A DNA stretch of 64,000 bases from Ignavibacteriota bacterium (GTDB lineage Bacteria > Bacteroidota > Ignavibacteria > Ignavibacteriales > Ignavibacteriaceae): positions 1,215,985 to 1,279,984 of the forward strand of contig CP053446.1 of assembly GCA_013285405.1 (NCBI GenBank), in the 5' to 3' direction. This document shows, in pieces, positions 53,676-62,939 of this stretch; the stretch's first letter is position 1; the number at the start of each line of letters is the position of its first letter. Both the position numbers and the translations under genes were made by a program. The notes under the pieces are model-generated. The model saw only the letters and a list, made by a program, of their open reading frames with translations. It ran no database searches and was not told the DNA's origin.

Positions 53676-55310
53676 ATGCGGTCTTGCATAATTATTAGTT
53701 TGGCATTTTTATTTTTTCTGGGTTGCAATAAGGAAGAAATAAAACAAGCCCCATTGTTTGATAATCTTGGAACACTTCATTTCCCAATCACTACTAGTTC
53801 CGAACTCGCACAAAAATATTTTAATCAGGGAGTTATCTTAGCCTATGGATTCAATCACGAAGAAGCTTTTCGTTCTTTTGAGGAAGTGGCAAGACTTGAT
53901 TCAAACTGTGCGATGGCATATTGGGGAATGGCTTATGTTCTTGGTCCGAATATAAATCTTCCAATGGATGCAGGTGTTGTCCATACTGCTTACGAAGCAA
54001 TTCAAAAATCAATTTCATTACTGGATAATGAAACTCAAAGAGAAAAGGATTATGTGATGGCTCTCTCTGAAAGATATTCAGCAGAAGCACTTGAAGACAG
54101 AACACCACTTGACCAGGCATATTCAGATGCAATGAGAAATCTTTCGGCTAAATATCCGGATGATCCAGATGCAGCAACAATGTTTGCTGAATCAATAATG
54201 GATTTAAATCCATGGGATTATTGGCTCAAAGATGGAACTGCACAACCATGGACACCTGAGTTACTTTCAGTTCTCGAAAATGTTATTGAAAGAAATCCCG
54301 ATCATCACGGAGCGAATCATCTTTATATTCATGCAGTTGAAGCATCAAAAAATCCTCAACTTGGATTGGAAAGTGCAGACAAATTAAAATTTCTTGCCCC
54401 CGGTGCTGGTCATTTAGTTCATATGCCAGCTCATATTTATATAAGAACCGGAAAATATCATGAAGGATCGCTTGCAAACATTCGTGCAGTAAAATCTGAT
54501 GAGGAATATATTAATCAATGCAATCAACAAGGCTTTTATCCTCTTTCTTATTATCCACACAACTATCATTTTTTGTGGGCGACTGCAACACTTGAAGGTG
54601 ACAGTAAAACTGCAATTGATGCTGCATTAAAAACTTCTCAGAAACCACCTGATTCATTAATGAGTGTTTGCGGATATCAAACTCTTCAACACTTTGCAGC
54701 TATTCCTCTTTATGCTTTTGTAACATTTGGTAAATGGGAAGATGTTTTAAATTACGAGAAACCTAAAGATGATAGACCATACATTGTGGCTGTCTGGCAT
54801 TATGCAAGATCAATGGCATTCATTGCGACGAATAATTTAGTAGAAGCACAAAATGAAATTGTTGAGCTGGAAAGTTTCAGGGACAATGTGACTATTGATA
54901 GTCTTCTTATCTGGGGATTTAACTCCGCGGGATTACTTGTAGATATTGCAACTGAAACTGCAAAGGGTGAATTAGAAGCAAAGAAGAAAAATTATAGTTT
55001 GGCAATTTCACATCTCAAAAAGGCTGTTGAGTTTGAACATAGTTTAGTATATGACGAGCCGCCAACATGGTTCTATCCTTGCAGACAAAATTTGGGTGCC
55101 GTCTTAATTGAAGCAGGAAAATATGAAGAAGCTGAAAAAATTTACCGGGAAAATCTTGCGGAAATTCCTGATAATGGCTGGGGTTTGTTCGGATTACAAC
55201 AAACTTTGTTAAAACAAGGAAAAGACACGGAAGCTGCTGAAATTCAACAGAAATTTGAGGATGCCTGGCAATATTCTGATATTAAATTGACCTCTTCCAG
55301 GATAATGTAA
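53676..55310 (+). CDS. TPR-repeat lipoprotein
   Basis: A 544-residue protein with a lipoprotein signal (IISLAFLFFLGC) and helical repeats over most of its length (for example FNHEEAFRSFEEVARLDSNCAMAYWGMA and YEEAEKIYRENLAEIPDNGWGLFGLQQTL). TPR arrays mediate protein contacts; no catalytic domain seen. AGGAGG lies 6 bases before the ATG. Stands alone. Confidence 0.88.
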   Translation: MRSCIIISLAFLFFLGCNKEEIKQAPLFDNLGTLHFPITTSSELAQKYFNQGVILAYGFNHEEAFRSFEEVARLDSNCAMAYWGMAYVLGPNINLPMDAGVVHTAYEAIQKSISLLDNETQREKDYVMALSERYSAEALEDRTPLDQAYSDAMRNLSAKYPDDPDAATMFAESIMDLNPWDYWLKDGTAQPWTPELLSVLENVIERNPDHHGANHLYIHAVEASKNPQLGLESADKLKFLAPGAGHLVHMPAHIYIRTGKYHEGSLANIRAVKSDEEYINQCNQQGFYPLSYYPHNYHFLWATATLEGDSKTAIDAALKTSQKPPDSLMSVCGYQTLQHFAAIPLYAFVTFGKWEDVLNYEKPKDDRPYIVAVWHYARSMAFIATNNLVEAQNEIVELESFRDNVTIDSLLIWGFNSAGLLVDIATETAKGELEAKKKNYSLAISHLKKAVEFEHSLVYDEPPTWFYPCRQNLGAVLIEAGKYEEAEKIYRENLAEIPDNGWGLFGLQQTLLKQGKDTEAAEIQQKFEDAWQYSDIKLTSSRIM

Positions 55311-55425
55311 TTCTAAAATTAATGCGCAGAATCAATTAATAATTAGGTAGAAGCAACTATTTTATTTAGTTTTGACCCCTCTGGTAATAGACCAGTTTTT
55401 TATTAAACATTTTTTTGGAGTTCTA

Positions 55426-55677
55426 GTGAGTACTAAGTTATTTGTGGGTTCTCTCCCATGGTCAGTTAATGACGACAAGTTAAAGTCAGCATTTGAAGCA
55501 CACGGAAACGTTGTTTCTGCAAAAGTAGTTATGGATAAAACTACCGGCAGATCAAGAGGATTCGGATTTGTTGAAATGGGAAGTGCCGACGAAGCTAACA
55601 AAGCTATCAAAGCTTTGCACGATTCGGAATTGGGCGGAAGAAATATTGTAGTTAATGAAGCTAAATCTCGTAACTAA
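55426..55677 (+). CDS. RRM-type RNA-binding protein
   Basis: An 83-residue single RRM protein. RNP2 is KLFVGSLPW and RNP1 is RSRGFGFVEM. Similar small RRM proteins in bacteria resemble cold-induced Rbp proteins and bind single-stranded RNA. I chose GTG at 55426 because GGAG lies 5 bases before it and the sequence starts directly with STKLFVGSL; an ATG 18 codons upstream adds a tail foreign to the family. A strong terminator follows. Confidence 0.93.
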   Translation: MSTKLFVGSLPWSVNDDKLKSAFEAHGNVVSAKVVMDKTTGRSRGFGFVEMGSADEANKAIKALHDSELGGRNIVVNEAKSRN

Positions 55678-55704
55678 AAGTTCTATTTCTTAAATAAATT
55701 CTGA

Positions 55705-55735
55705 AAGGCGTTCAACCGAACGCCTTTTTATTTTT
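55705..55735 (+). terminator. Intrinsic terminator after the RRM gene
   Basis: AGGCGTTC and GAACGCCT form an 8-bp stem with a 4-base loop, followed by TTTTATTTTTT. Confidence 0.92.
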
Positions 55736-55750
55736 TAAACTTATTTTAGT

Positions 55751-55878
55751 ATTAGCGACTTCTGAAAAATTTTAATTTGTCATATTGAACGACCTGCCTG
55801 CCGGCAAGGCAGGAGTGAAATATCTTGTTTTTAAATTGAAAAGAGTAACACATCGATAATAATTCAGAAGTCTCTAAT
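55751..55878. repeat. MITE-like unit with terminal inverted repeats, holding the palindrome variant
   Basis: Arms 55751-55766 (ATTAGCGACTTCTGAA) and 55863-55878 match at 15 of 16 when inverted. Inside is a GTCATATTGAACGA ... AGTGAAATATCTTG string, interrupted by a 21-base variant of the GC-rich palindrome (55793-55813, CCTGCCTGCCGGC then AAGGCAGG). Confidence 0.75.
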
Positions 55879-55901
55879 AATAATTGATTAATAATTTGAT
55901 A

Positions 55902-57407
55902 TTATCTTTTGGCAATTTTTTCTAATTCTTCTAATATTCTAACCATGCCGTGAGTATCGAGTTTACAATATTCAAGTAGTTGCTGCTTTATTTCTGCAAT
56001 TACCATTAAATCTGTTTCTGACTGTAAACTTTCATAAGCAATCGATGCTAATCCACCTTCATTAATTTCAAGATCATCATAACTTAAATCAGGCACTAGT
56101 GCGGGCAGTACGACTTTAATTGAATATGAACCTTTCATTTCCGGTGCGTAATAATATTTTTTTTGAAATGGAGTCATTAAATCTTTTATTCTGAAAATAA
56201 GTTTTTCAATTTCACCTGAATATTCCGGAAAATCCTTTGCTAATTCATTTAGTCTTGTAACTTCAAAAGTTTTATTATAAGCAAGCACATCACCATTTCC
56301 TTTGATGGCTTTCATAAGATTTTCAATGAATCTTTTTCTTGGCTCGATTCCAGGTTCAGCAAGAAATTCAAAATGTTCTGATTCACTTTTTTTATCTTTC
56401 TTTAAGAAAACAGAATATTGAAAAGGTATTTGCTGGTATGGTCTTGAATTATCAAACAGAGGTACAGCAGGCTGAAATGTTTCGAAGTCCATAAAGTAAA
56501 GCGGATAGTTTAAATCAGAAATAAAATCTTTGATGGAATTTATATCAATTATTGTTTTGTTTGCCTTGAAGGTATCAAGCTGAAGTCTGTTGTTTTTATT
56601 TAATGGATAGTCATCAGGAACATCACTTAACTTAATTATCCCTTCACTATAAAGTTCATACTTTTTTGAAAGATGCATCCCTGAAAAATCAAATATCGAA
56701 TCTTCGGGAATATGTTTTCTGCAGTAATCAAAAAAAGCACAGGTATATGGATTGTGACAATGTTCACCAATATCAATCATCGGAATCTGTTTTTTCAACA
56801 GCATTTTCTTAAATCTTTCTACATTATCTTTAACTGATTTTTGCAATGGCAGTATTGAATCCAGGACTGATTCCGCTACAAACAATTTTTCTAAATCCAA
56901 TTTTCCATTTCTGACATACTGGTTATTAATATAAATTATTGAAAAATCTTTCACATTGATTCCACAATTCGAAATAACATAGTATTGCAGGGCTGCATCA
57001 TTCAGATAAGTATCTGAAATAGAAGTTGAACTTTTTACTTCATAAATTCTCCAGGAATTTTTCTCTCTGACTGCGATATCTGCTATCGCAAGAACCTGAT
57101 TAAACTTAAACGCAGCTTCATATATCACATCAGCTTTATTTTTAATAAGCCCTTCAGTTTTTATCAAAGCTTTGTCATAATTTGGTGGATCACCTGTTGC
57201 ACCAATCTCTCCTCCCGGAAAAAGTTGTTGTGCGAGCTTTCCAACATTTGTTCCTCTCTTAAAAATCGTTTTCTGCATTTCAGAGACTTCATCCATTTCA
57301 CTATAGTGATATTTATAAAGATAAAGCTGCTTTTCACATTGAAGTCCTTTAATGTAAGATGATTTACTGAGTAGATGTGATGACATAGAATTTCTTTGAA
57401 TATTCAT
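55902..57407 (-). CDS. DUF2779-type predicted nuclease
   Basis: A 501-residue protein. The N-terminal half resembles Cas4/RecB-type PD-(D/E)XK nucleases (SKSSYIKGLQCEKQLYLYKY at the start; WRIYEVKSSTSISDTYLNDAALQYYV carries the E-x-K core). The C-terminal part has a DUF2779/RNase H-like region (YFMDFETFQPAVPLFD, VLAYNKTFEVTRLNELA, CKLDTHGMVRILEEL). Probably a DNA or RNA processing enzyme of unknown pathway. The start may be the Met at residue 8 (MSSHLLSK). Confidence 0.82.
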   Translation of the reverse strand: MNIQRNSMSSHLLSKSSYIKGLQCEKQLYLYKYHYSEMDEVSEMQKTIFKRGTNVGKLAQQLFPGGEIGATGDPPNYDKALIKTEGLIKNKADVIYEAAFKFNQVLAIADIAVREKNSWRIYEVKSSTSISDTYLNDAALQYYVISNCGINVKDFSIIYINNQYVRNGKLDLEKLFVAESVLDSILPLQKSVKDNVERFKKMLLKKQIPMIDIGEHCHNPYTCAFFDYCRKHIPEDSIFDFSGMHLSKKYELYSEGIIKLSDVPDDYPLNKNNRLQLDTFKANKTIIDINSIKDFISDLNYPLYFMDFETFQPAVPLFDNSRPYQQIPFQYSVFLKKDKKSESEHFEFLAEPGIEPRKRFIENLMKAIKGNGDVLAYNKTFEVTRLNELAKDFPEYSGEIEKLIFRIKDLMTPFQKKYYYAPEMKGSYSIKVVLPALVPDLSYDDLEINEGGLASIAYESLQSETDLMVIAEIKQQLLEYCKLDTHGMVRILEELEKIAKR

Positions 57408-57502
57408 TTAAAATATACAGTATCAATAGAAATAATCCTTTATATTAAATTAAGTTTAGAGATATATAATAAATTTGGTATAATAATTTTTATTGGAGTG
57501 CA

Positions 57503-57856
57503 ATGAAAAAGAAAATAGAAATAAGCGGAAGCCTGAAGGAAATGGTAACTTACTGTACTGCAATTTATGAACCTGATTATGCTATTGATGCCGAGATGAT
57601 TAATGATGTAATAAATAACAGTCCCATCTTCGAAAACAAAGGATTCAACACAAGTGTGCTTGGAACAGTTCAGAAAACAACAGTAAACCGAAGCAGTAAA
57701 GTTTTCATTAAAGGAAACAGAGTTACTTTGCAGGTAAGGTATGAAATACTCCGGGTTGTTGATATCGAACCAACGCAAAAGGATGAGGAATGGATTCAAA
57801 GCGATGTTCAACACTTATTAAAGCATTTTGAACTTTTACTAACGCCTCTCGAATGA
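57503..57856 (+). CDS. Unknown protein, 117 residues
   Basis: Starts MKKKIEISGSLKEMVTYCTA. Predicted alpha/beta with several strands (SSKVFIKGNRVTLQVRYEIL). No signal peptide and no family that I recognise. A 4-base overlap with the next gene suggests a two-gene operon, and the ATG follows a GGAG site. Confidence 0.65.
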   Translation: MKKKIEISGSLKEMVTYCTAIYEPDYAIDAEMINDVINNSPIFENKGFNTSVLGTVQKTTVNRSSKVFIKGNRVTLQVRYEILRVVDIEPTQKDEEWIQSDVQHLLKHFELLLTPLE

Positions 57857-58287
57857 TGAAAATAATTTTTTCTCTTATACTAATTGCAGCAATAAATATT
57901 TTTTCTCAGTCGGAACGATTGACGCGAAATCTGGAAAATGGGTATGCCTGGGTGCGATTGGAAGATCCGGTTTTGAATTACAGCACTTCCAAAGAAACAT
58001 ATTTGAGTTCTATTCTTCAACGGTATCGTCTCACGCAAGAAAAGTATCCGGAAATTTCACATCTAGGCTGCAAAAATGAAATCGACAAAATCTACCAGAC
58101 AGATGAATCTGATAAAATGTTGATGAGTAATATTATTTCTGAGATGGATAAATTTTATAATGAAGAAGAAAATATGATCATCCCGATAATTTTTGTTTAT
58201 TGTTATACGATTAAGAAAATTGCCGGATTGAGTGAGGCTGATTTGAATGATTATAAAAAAGCAGTGCTTGAATTCTCTGAAGAATGA
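57853..58287 (+). CDS. Unknown secreted protein, 144 residues
   Basis: A signal peptide (MKIIFSLILIAAINIFSQ) is followed by a mostly helical domain with one pair of cysteines near the middle and end (HLGCKNEID, FVYCYTIKK). Not recognised. Coupled to the preceding gene by an ATGA overlap. Confidence 0.65.
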   Translation: MMKIIFSLILIAAINIFSQSERLTRNLENGYAWVRLEDPVLNYSTSKETYLSSILQRYRLTQEKYPEISHLGCKNEIDKIYQTDESDKMLMSNIISEMDKFYNEEENMIIPIIFVYCYTIKKIAGLSEADLNDYKKAVLEFSEE

Positions 58288-58288
58288 A

Positions 58289-58498
58289 CTACAAATCCAG
58301 TTTTGTCTGAACGACTTTTTGTTTTTTCTTTGGTTCACGGTGACGTTTAAGAAAATCTCCGAAATCTTCTTTAGAGATTATATAGATTTTACCAACCTGT
58401 TGAGCTTTAAGTTTTCCCGAATGAATATGATACAGCACTGCCGAGTGACTTATATCTAACAGTTTTGAAACTTCCTGAACGCTGAAAAATTCTTTCAT
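58289..58498 (-). CDS. Excisionase/MerR-like helix-turn-helix protein
   Basis: A 69-residue HTH_17-type protein: FFSVQEVSKLLDISHSAVLYH then IHSGKLKAQQVGKIYIISKED, and a basic tail (KRHREPKKKQK). Members bind DNA as small regulators or excisionases. No recombinase is nearby, so a regulator is more likely. Convergent with the preceding gene, 1 base apart. Confidence 0.85.
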   Translation of the reverse strand: MKEFFSVQEVSKLLDISHSAVLYHIHSGKLKAQQVGKIYIISKEDFGDFLKRHREPKKKQKVVQTKLDL

Positions 58499-58584
58499 AG
58501 CAATACTTTTTTTGTTTTCTACAAAGCTTTTAAAGAATCTGAAATTAAATTAAGAAGCAAAACTATCAGATTCAATCAGCTAAT

Positions 58585-58619
58585 AAATAAAAAGGCTGTT
58601 CACACGCAGGAACAGCCTT
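58585..58619 (-). terminator. Intrinsic terminator after the M16 protease gene
   Basis: On the minus strand AAGGCTGTTC and GAACAGCCTT form a 10-bp stem with an 8-base loop, followed by TTTTTATTTATT. It lies 23 bases after the stop codon. Confidence 0.9.
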
Positions 58620-58642
58620 ATTTGAGAATATTGAGACTTACT

Positions 58643-61468
58643 TTACAGTTTGTTTCCTTCCCTGTCTAACAAAACAGGGCTGCCAAATCCCAGAGTTTTA
58701 AGTGCGTCAAACTGAGTTTTTGCATCGCCGATGATAAGATAAATCATACTTGCGGGTTGAATGTATTTTTTAGCAAGAACTTTCAGCTCGTCTTGAGTAA
58801 AGTTTCGGACAAAATCTTCTCTTTCTTTAATATAATCGAACTCAAGGTTGTAAGTTGCAATATTATTCAACATACCTCTAAGTGCGCCAAGTGTCTCAAA
58901 CGATCTTGCGTTAGAACGTATAAGTGAATTTTTGGTAAACTCTAAATCTGATTCCGGAATACCTTCACGATATTTATTCATTTCATCAATAAAAATCTGA
59001 ACTGACTCAAGCGTAGAAGTTGATACAACACTTGAACTCGCAACAAAATAACCCGGATAAAGCGAACCGTTAAACGATGTTCTGGCTCCGTATGTATATC
59101 CTTTCTCTTCTCTTAAAATCAGATTTACATTGCCAGTAAAACTTCCGCCAAGTTTATAATTCATAACAGTTGCCGGATAATAATCAGGATCATTATACTT
59201 CATGCTCAGATTTCCAATCCTGATAACAGATTGTTTAGCATCAGGAAAATCAACGAAATAAATCTTCGAACTTTCCGATTGCTGCGGCAGCGGATACTCA
59301 TTCAACTCCACTTCTTTCTTTTTCCACTTGAGTTCAAGTGATTGAAATGTGGAAACAGCTTTATCATCACTTACATCACCAACGATGGTAATTGTTGTAA
59401 GATTTGGTACAAAATAGTTATTGTAAAATGATTTTAAGTCATCAATTGAAATTGAATTAACTGATCCTTCGGTGCCTGATACACTTTTTGAAAATATATT
59501 CTGATCTCCATAAATTAATTTGTCGAATACTTTTGAAGCTACTGCCGATGGATCAGCTTTGCTGCGGTTTATCTTTTCAATTGTTTCTCTCTTTATCCGT
59601 TCGAATTCATTCTCATCCCACCTTGGTTCAAATAGAATTTCCTCCATAAGCGACCACACATCATAATATTTTGAGGAAAGACAATTAACATCTATAACTA
59701 TAGATTCTTTACTGGTGTACATATTTATGCTCGCCCCAAGATCATCAATTGCTTCCTCAAGTTCGATCGGAGTTTTATTCCTGGTTCCTTCCATCATTAT
59801 ATCTGACATCAGATTTGAAACTCCAACTTTGTTTATATCATCAAGCAGCAAACCACCTTTTATTGTTAAAGAAAAATTGATTAATGGCAGTTCATTCTGC
59901 TCAATTCCATAAATTTTTACTCCGTTCGACAGTTCATCTTCCCAAATTTCAGGAAGTTTTAATAACGGATCCGGACCTGCCGGAGGTTCAACACTTCTGT
60001 CAAAAGAAGATTCAATTTTTTCAATTTTCATTTCTTCCGATCCTGCAACTGAAGAACTTGTTATGTTTTGTTCTTCAAGTTTTTCTTCAACTATAGGATA
60101 TTTTTCTGAGTTCGATGCTATCAGATTTAAACTTCCTTTTGGAACGAAGCTGGTTGCGATATAAGGCTTCCCCTTGATGTACATTTCATAAGCTTTTATG
60201 ATATCGTCTTTTGTTACAGTAAGCAGATTCTGCAGATCTGTATTAATGAAATCTGGTGTACCGGTAAATACATTGTAGCTTGCAAGTTGAAAGGATTTCC
60301 CAAGTACACTTGATATCTGGTTATAAAATTGTGTCTCTATTTTTGCTTTTACGCGTTGAAGATCTTTTTCAGAAAAACTTTCTTTATCAAATTTATCAAA
60401 TGCTTCTTTTACAGCCTTTTCAACATCGTCGAGACTTTTGTCGGGAAATGCTCTGATTGTAATTGTAAACTCACCTGCAAGTTCCTGAGAATTCTGATAT
60501 GCACTAACAGATGGTGCGAGTTTCTTCTCTTCAACAACAACTTTATACAGCGGAGATTTTTTGCTCTGTGCAAATAATTCACTAAAAAATTTTAGTGCAT
60601 AATCATCCTTTGTGTATTGCTGTGGAGTTGGAAAAACAATATTCAATTCGGGTGATTTTGCAAAGTTATCTTCATGATACGCTTTTTTAGTTTTATCAAT
60701 CTGAACTGGCATCGGATCAAGTGGTTTGACTTCGTCCCTTTTCTTGATTTCGCCAAAATATTTCTGAACCAGAACTTTTGTTTCTTCGTTATCGAAGTCT
60801 CCCGCAATTACCAGAGTAGCATTGTTTGGTCCGTACCATTTCTTAAAAAAATCATGAACGTCAGCCAATGTTGCATTTTTCAGATCTTCCATCTCACCTA
60901 TTGTCTGCCAGTTATATGGATGATTTTCAGGATACAATAATTTATTAATTACATAACTTGTATGACCATATGGTTCGTTATCAACTCTCTGTCGTTTTTC
61001 ATTTTGAACAACAGATTGTTGATTCATGAATGCTTCCTGTGTAACCGTACTTAACAAAAATCCCATCCGGTCAGATTCCATCCAAAGCACCATTTCGAGT
61101 GAGTTATTTGGCACAACCTGAAAATAAATTGTTCCGTCATTCCAGGTTCCGCCGTTTAATGTCCCGCCGGCATTTTGAATTTTCTTGAAAAACTGATCCT
61201 GTGGAATGTGCTGGGATTCCTGAAACATAATATGTTCAAAAAGATGAGCAAATCCAGTCCGACTTTTCACTTCCCTGTTTGAACCAACATGATAAAGAAC
61301 GGCTACTGCTACAATTGGATCCGATTTATCATTGTGAAGTATAACCTGCAAACCATTTTCCAATGTGTACTTCTCATTTTCTATTTTGAAATCTGGTGAA
61401 AGTGACCCACAGCTAAAAAATAAAACAGACATTAAAAATGTCAAAGAAAGAATAAATTCAATTTTCAT
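58643..61468 (-). CDS. M16-family zinc metalloprotease lipoprotein
   Basis: A 941-residue double M16 peptidase. The ATG at 61468 is chosen: AAGGA precedes it and a lipoprotein signal follows (SLTFLMSVLFFSCGS); an in-frame start 27 residues upstream is not supported. The first half has the inverted zinc motif HLFEH (SRTGFAHLFEHIMFQ) and a distal Glu region. The second half (from ~500) is the inactive M16 lobe (FVDFPDAKQSVIRIGN; YTYGARTSFNG). Degrades or processes peptides in the periplasm. Confidence 0.93.
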   Translation of the reverse strand: MKIEFILSLTFLMSVLFFSCGSLSPDFKIENEKYTLENGLQVILHNDKSDPIVAVAVLYHVGSNREVKSRTGFAHLFEHIMFQESQHIPQDQFFKKIQNAGGTLNGGTWNDGTIYFQVVPNNSLEMVLWMESDRMGFLLSTVTQEAFMNQQSVVQNEKRQRVDNEPYGHTSYVINKLLYPENHPYNWQTIGEMEDLKNATLADVHDFFKKWYGPNNATLVIAGDFDNEETKVLVQKYFGEIKKRDEVKPLDPMPVQIDKTKKAYHEDNFAKSPELNIVFPTPQQYTKDDYALKFFSELFAQSKKSPLYKVVVEEKKLAPSVSAYQNSQELAGEFTITIRAFPDKSLDDVEKAVKEAFDKFDKESFSEKDLQRVKAKIETQFYNQISSVLGKSFQLASYNVFTGTPDFINTDLQNLLTVTKDDIIKAYEMYIKGKPYIATSFVPKGSLNLIASNSEKYPIVEEKLEEQNITSSSVAGSEEMKIEKIESSFDRSVEPPAGPDPLLKLPEIWEDELSNGVKIYGIEQNELPLINFSLTIKGGLLLDDINKVGVSNLMSDIMMEGTRNKTPIELEEAIDDLGASINMYTSKESIVIDVNCLSSKYYDVWSLMEEILFEPRWDENEFERIKRETIEKINRSKADPSAVASKVFDKLIYGDQNIFSKSVSGTEGSVNSISIDDLKSFYNNYFVPNLTTITIVGDVSDDKAVSTFQSLELKWKKKEVELNEYPLPQQSESSKIYFVDFPDAKQSVIRIGNLSMKYNDPDYYPATVMNYKLGGSFTGNVNLILREEKGYTYGARTSFNGSLYPGYFVASSSVVSTSTLESVQIFIDEMNKYREGIPESDLEFTKNSLIRSNARSFETLGALRGMLNNIATYNLEFDYIKEREDFVRNFTQDELKVLAKKYIQPASMIYLIIGDAKTQFDALKTLGFGSPVLLDREGNKL

Positions 61469-61876
61469 TTGCTTTTCCTTACAAATCTTCAAAAATATTT
61501 TATAATTGTACTTTAAAACACCTGATAAATCCGATGAAATCCAAGTCAATATTGATGAGCGGATGAAATAAAATCCAATGTTTGGGAAATCAAATGCACA
61601 GATGATACGCCTGTTGAGACCGTTTAGCAGATTAAATTCAAATAAAAGTTAACCGCCACTATTTGGGTGAAGTTTTTCTTTCTTTCCGGTATTACGAAAA
61701 GTTGTCGGGAACATCATTTATGTATAAGCCTCTACAAACACTTGAAATTCAGAGCAGATGAATTACCATTTTGTGCCGTTTATAATATTTGTCAACCGTT
61801 CCAAAGAAAATACCAGCATCAACTCAATATTGAATTTATATTTCCTTTAAGAAAAAATTCAACAAAGGAGCAGCCA
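61469..61876. other. Gene-free divergent region between the M16 and HEAT-repeat genes
   Basis: Upstream regions of both genes. A longer frame that runs into the HEAT-repeat gene from 61667 has no ribosome site and no coding character. I see no repeat or hairpin worth naming. Confidence 0.55.
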
Positions 61877-62305
61877 ATGAAATTTACATTTACAATACTG
61901 TTTTTAATATTGTTTGTTACAGCAATAATCTTTCCTTCAGCCGGACCAAAAACAAATCTAATTGTAAAGCATAATACAGTTGAGAGTTTGCTAATCGGAT
62001 TGAATTCTGATAACATTGGTCTAAAAAGCAGCAGTGCTTATATGATCGGTGAATTAAAAATATCGCGAGCTGTAATCCCATTAATGAAAATGCTGCATGA
62101 TAGTATAGATGAAGAACTTAGAATTGCTGCTGCTCTTGCATTGTATAAAATAGGAACACCGATGGCAATAAATGCCGTGAAACAAGCTATCAGGTTTGAT
62201 GCCAGCGAAAGAGTTAACAAACATTGTGCAAGATTTTATTACGACTTCTTCAAAAACAAAATTACAGATGAAGATATAAGTATGGTTGCTGCAAAACAGC
62301 GCTAA
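61877..62305 (+). CDS. Small secreted HEAT-repeat protein
   Basis: A 142-residue protein with a signal peptide (KFTFTILFLILFVTAIIFPSAG) and about three HEAT repeats (VESLLIGLNSDNIGLKSSSAY, AVIPLMKMLHDSIDEELRIAA, MAINAVKQAIRFDASERV). The start is set by AAAGGAG 6 bases before the ATG. Role unknown; such repeats bind other proteins. Confidence 0.82.
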   Translation: MKFTFTILFLILFVTAIIFPSAGPKTNLIVKHNTVESLLIGLNSDNIGLKSSSAYMIGELKISRAVIPLMKMLHDSIDEELRIAAALALYKIGTPMAINAVKQAIRFDASERVNKHCARFYYDFFKNKITDEDISMVAAKQR

Positions 62306-62337
62306 AATAAAATTTATTCTTCATCTCTTCTCCACAG

Positions 62338-62366
62338 GCCGGGATAATTATCCTGGCTTTTTTATT
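62338..62366 (+). terminator. Intrinsic terminator after the HEAT-repeat gene
   Basis: GCCGGGATAA and TTATCCTGGC pair (a G-T pair included) and are followed by TTTTTTATTTTA. Confidence 0.88.
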
Positions 62367-62485
62367 TTAAATAAAAATATTTTCTGTTTGATTTGATTAA
62401 GTGAATTTTTATATCCACTTTTGTAATGGAAATATTAATTACTAATACTGCAAACTAAAAAAATTACTCCTCGATTTTTTGTTTG

Positions 62486-62656
62486 ATGAAGAAGAAAAGA
62501 AAAAGAAACCAAACCCCGACAGAACCTAATCAATTAAGTTTCGATTTTAATATTAATATTCCGATCGAGATTCACACACCTAAATCGGACATATCAGATT
62601 TAAGAAAAGAGCTTGCCTGGGAACGAAGACCAATCATTGAAATTGTAAAAAGCTAA
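62486..62656 (+). CDS. Possible small basic protein (56 residues)
   Basis: Starts MKKKRKRNQTPTEPNQLSFD and ends ELAWERRPIIEIVKS. A basic N-terminus then an acidic middle. No family known and only a weak ribosome site. The methyltransferase gene begins 283 bases later on the same strand. Confidence 0.45.
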   Translation: MKKKRKRNQTPTEPNQLSFDFNINIPIEIHTPKSDISDLRKELAWERRPIIEIVKS

Positions 62657-62939
62657 AAACTTTTTTTTCTGAATTAACTCTTAACAATTTTTTTTTAATT
62701 GAGGACTCCTTTCACCAAGTTAAAGTATCATTCACCCTTCGAACAACTTTTCCATAGCTTCGTGAATATTTGTCATTAAGATTTAGACCAATATTTATTC
62801 AAAAAGTTATGTTTATCGCTTAAAAACGCAATATATTTTTGGTTTTGCTCAATTCTGTATTTTTAATAACCATTCATATTTTAAAACATTTTCTCTGCTG
62901 AACTATGTTTAAAATATTTTTAGTACTAATTTTTACTTT

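Noticed and set aside
58289-58498. Excisionase of an integrated element
   Set aside because: No integrase or attachment repeats nearby; a small DNA-binding regulator explains it equally well.
61469-61549. Earlier start for the M16 protease
   Set aside because: It would place 27 residues before the lipoprotein signal; the ribosome site lies before the later ATG.
61667-61876. N-terminal extension of the HEAT-repeat protein
   Set aside because: The extension has no ribosome site, and the ATG at 61877 has both a strong ribosome site and a signal peptide.
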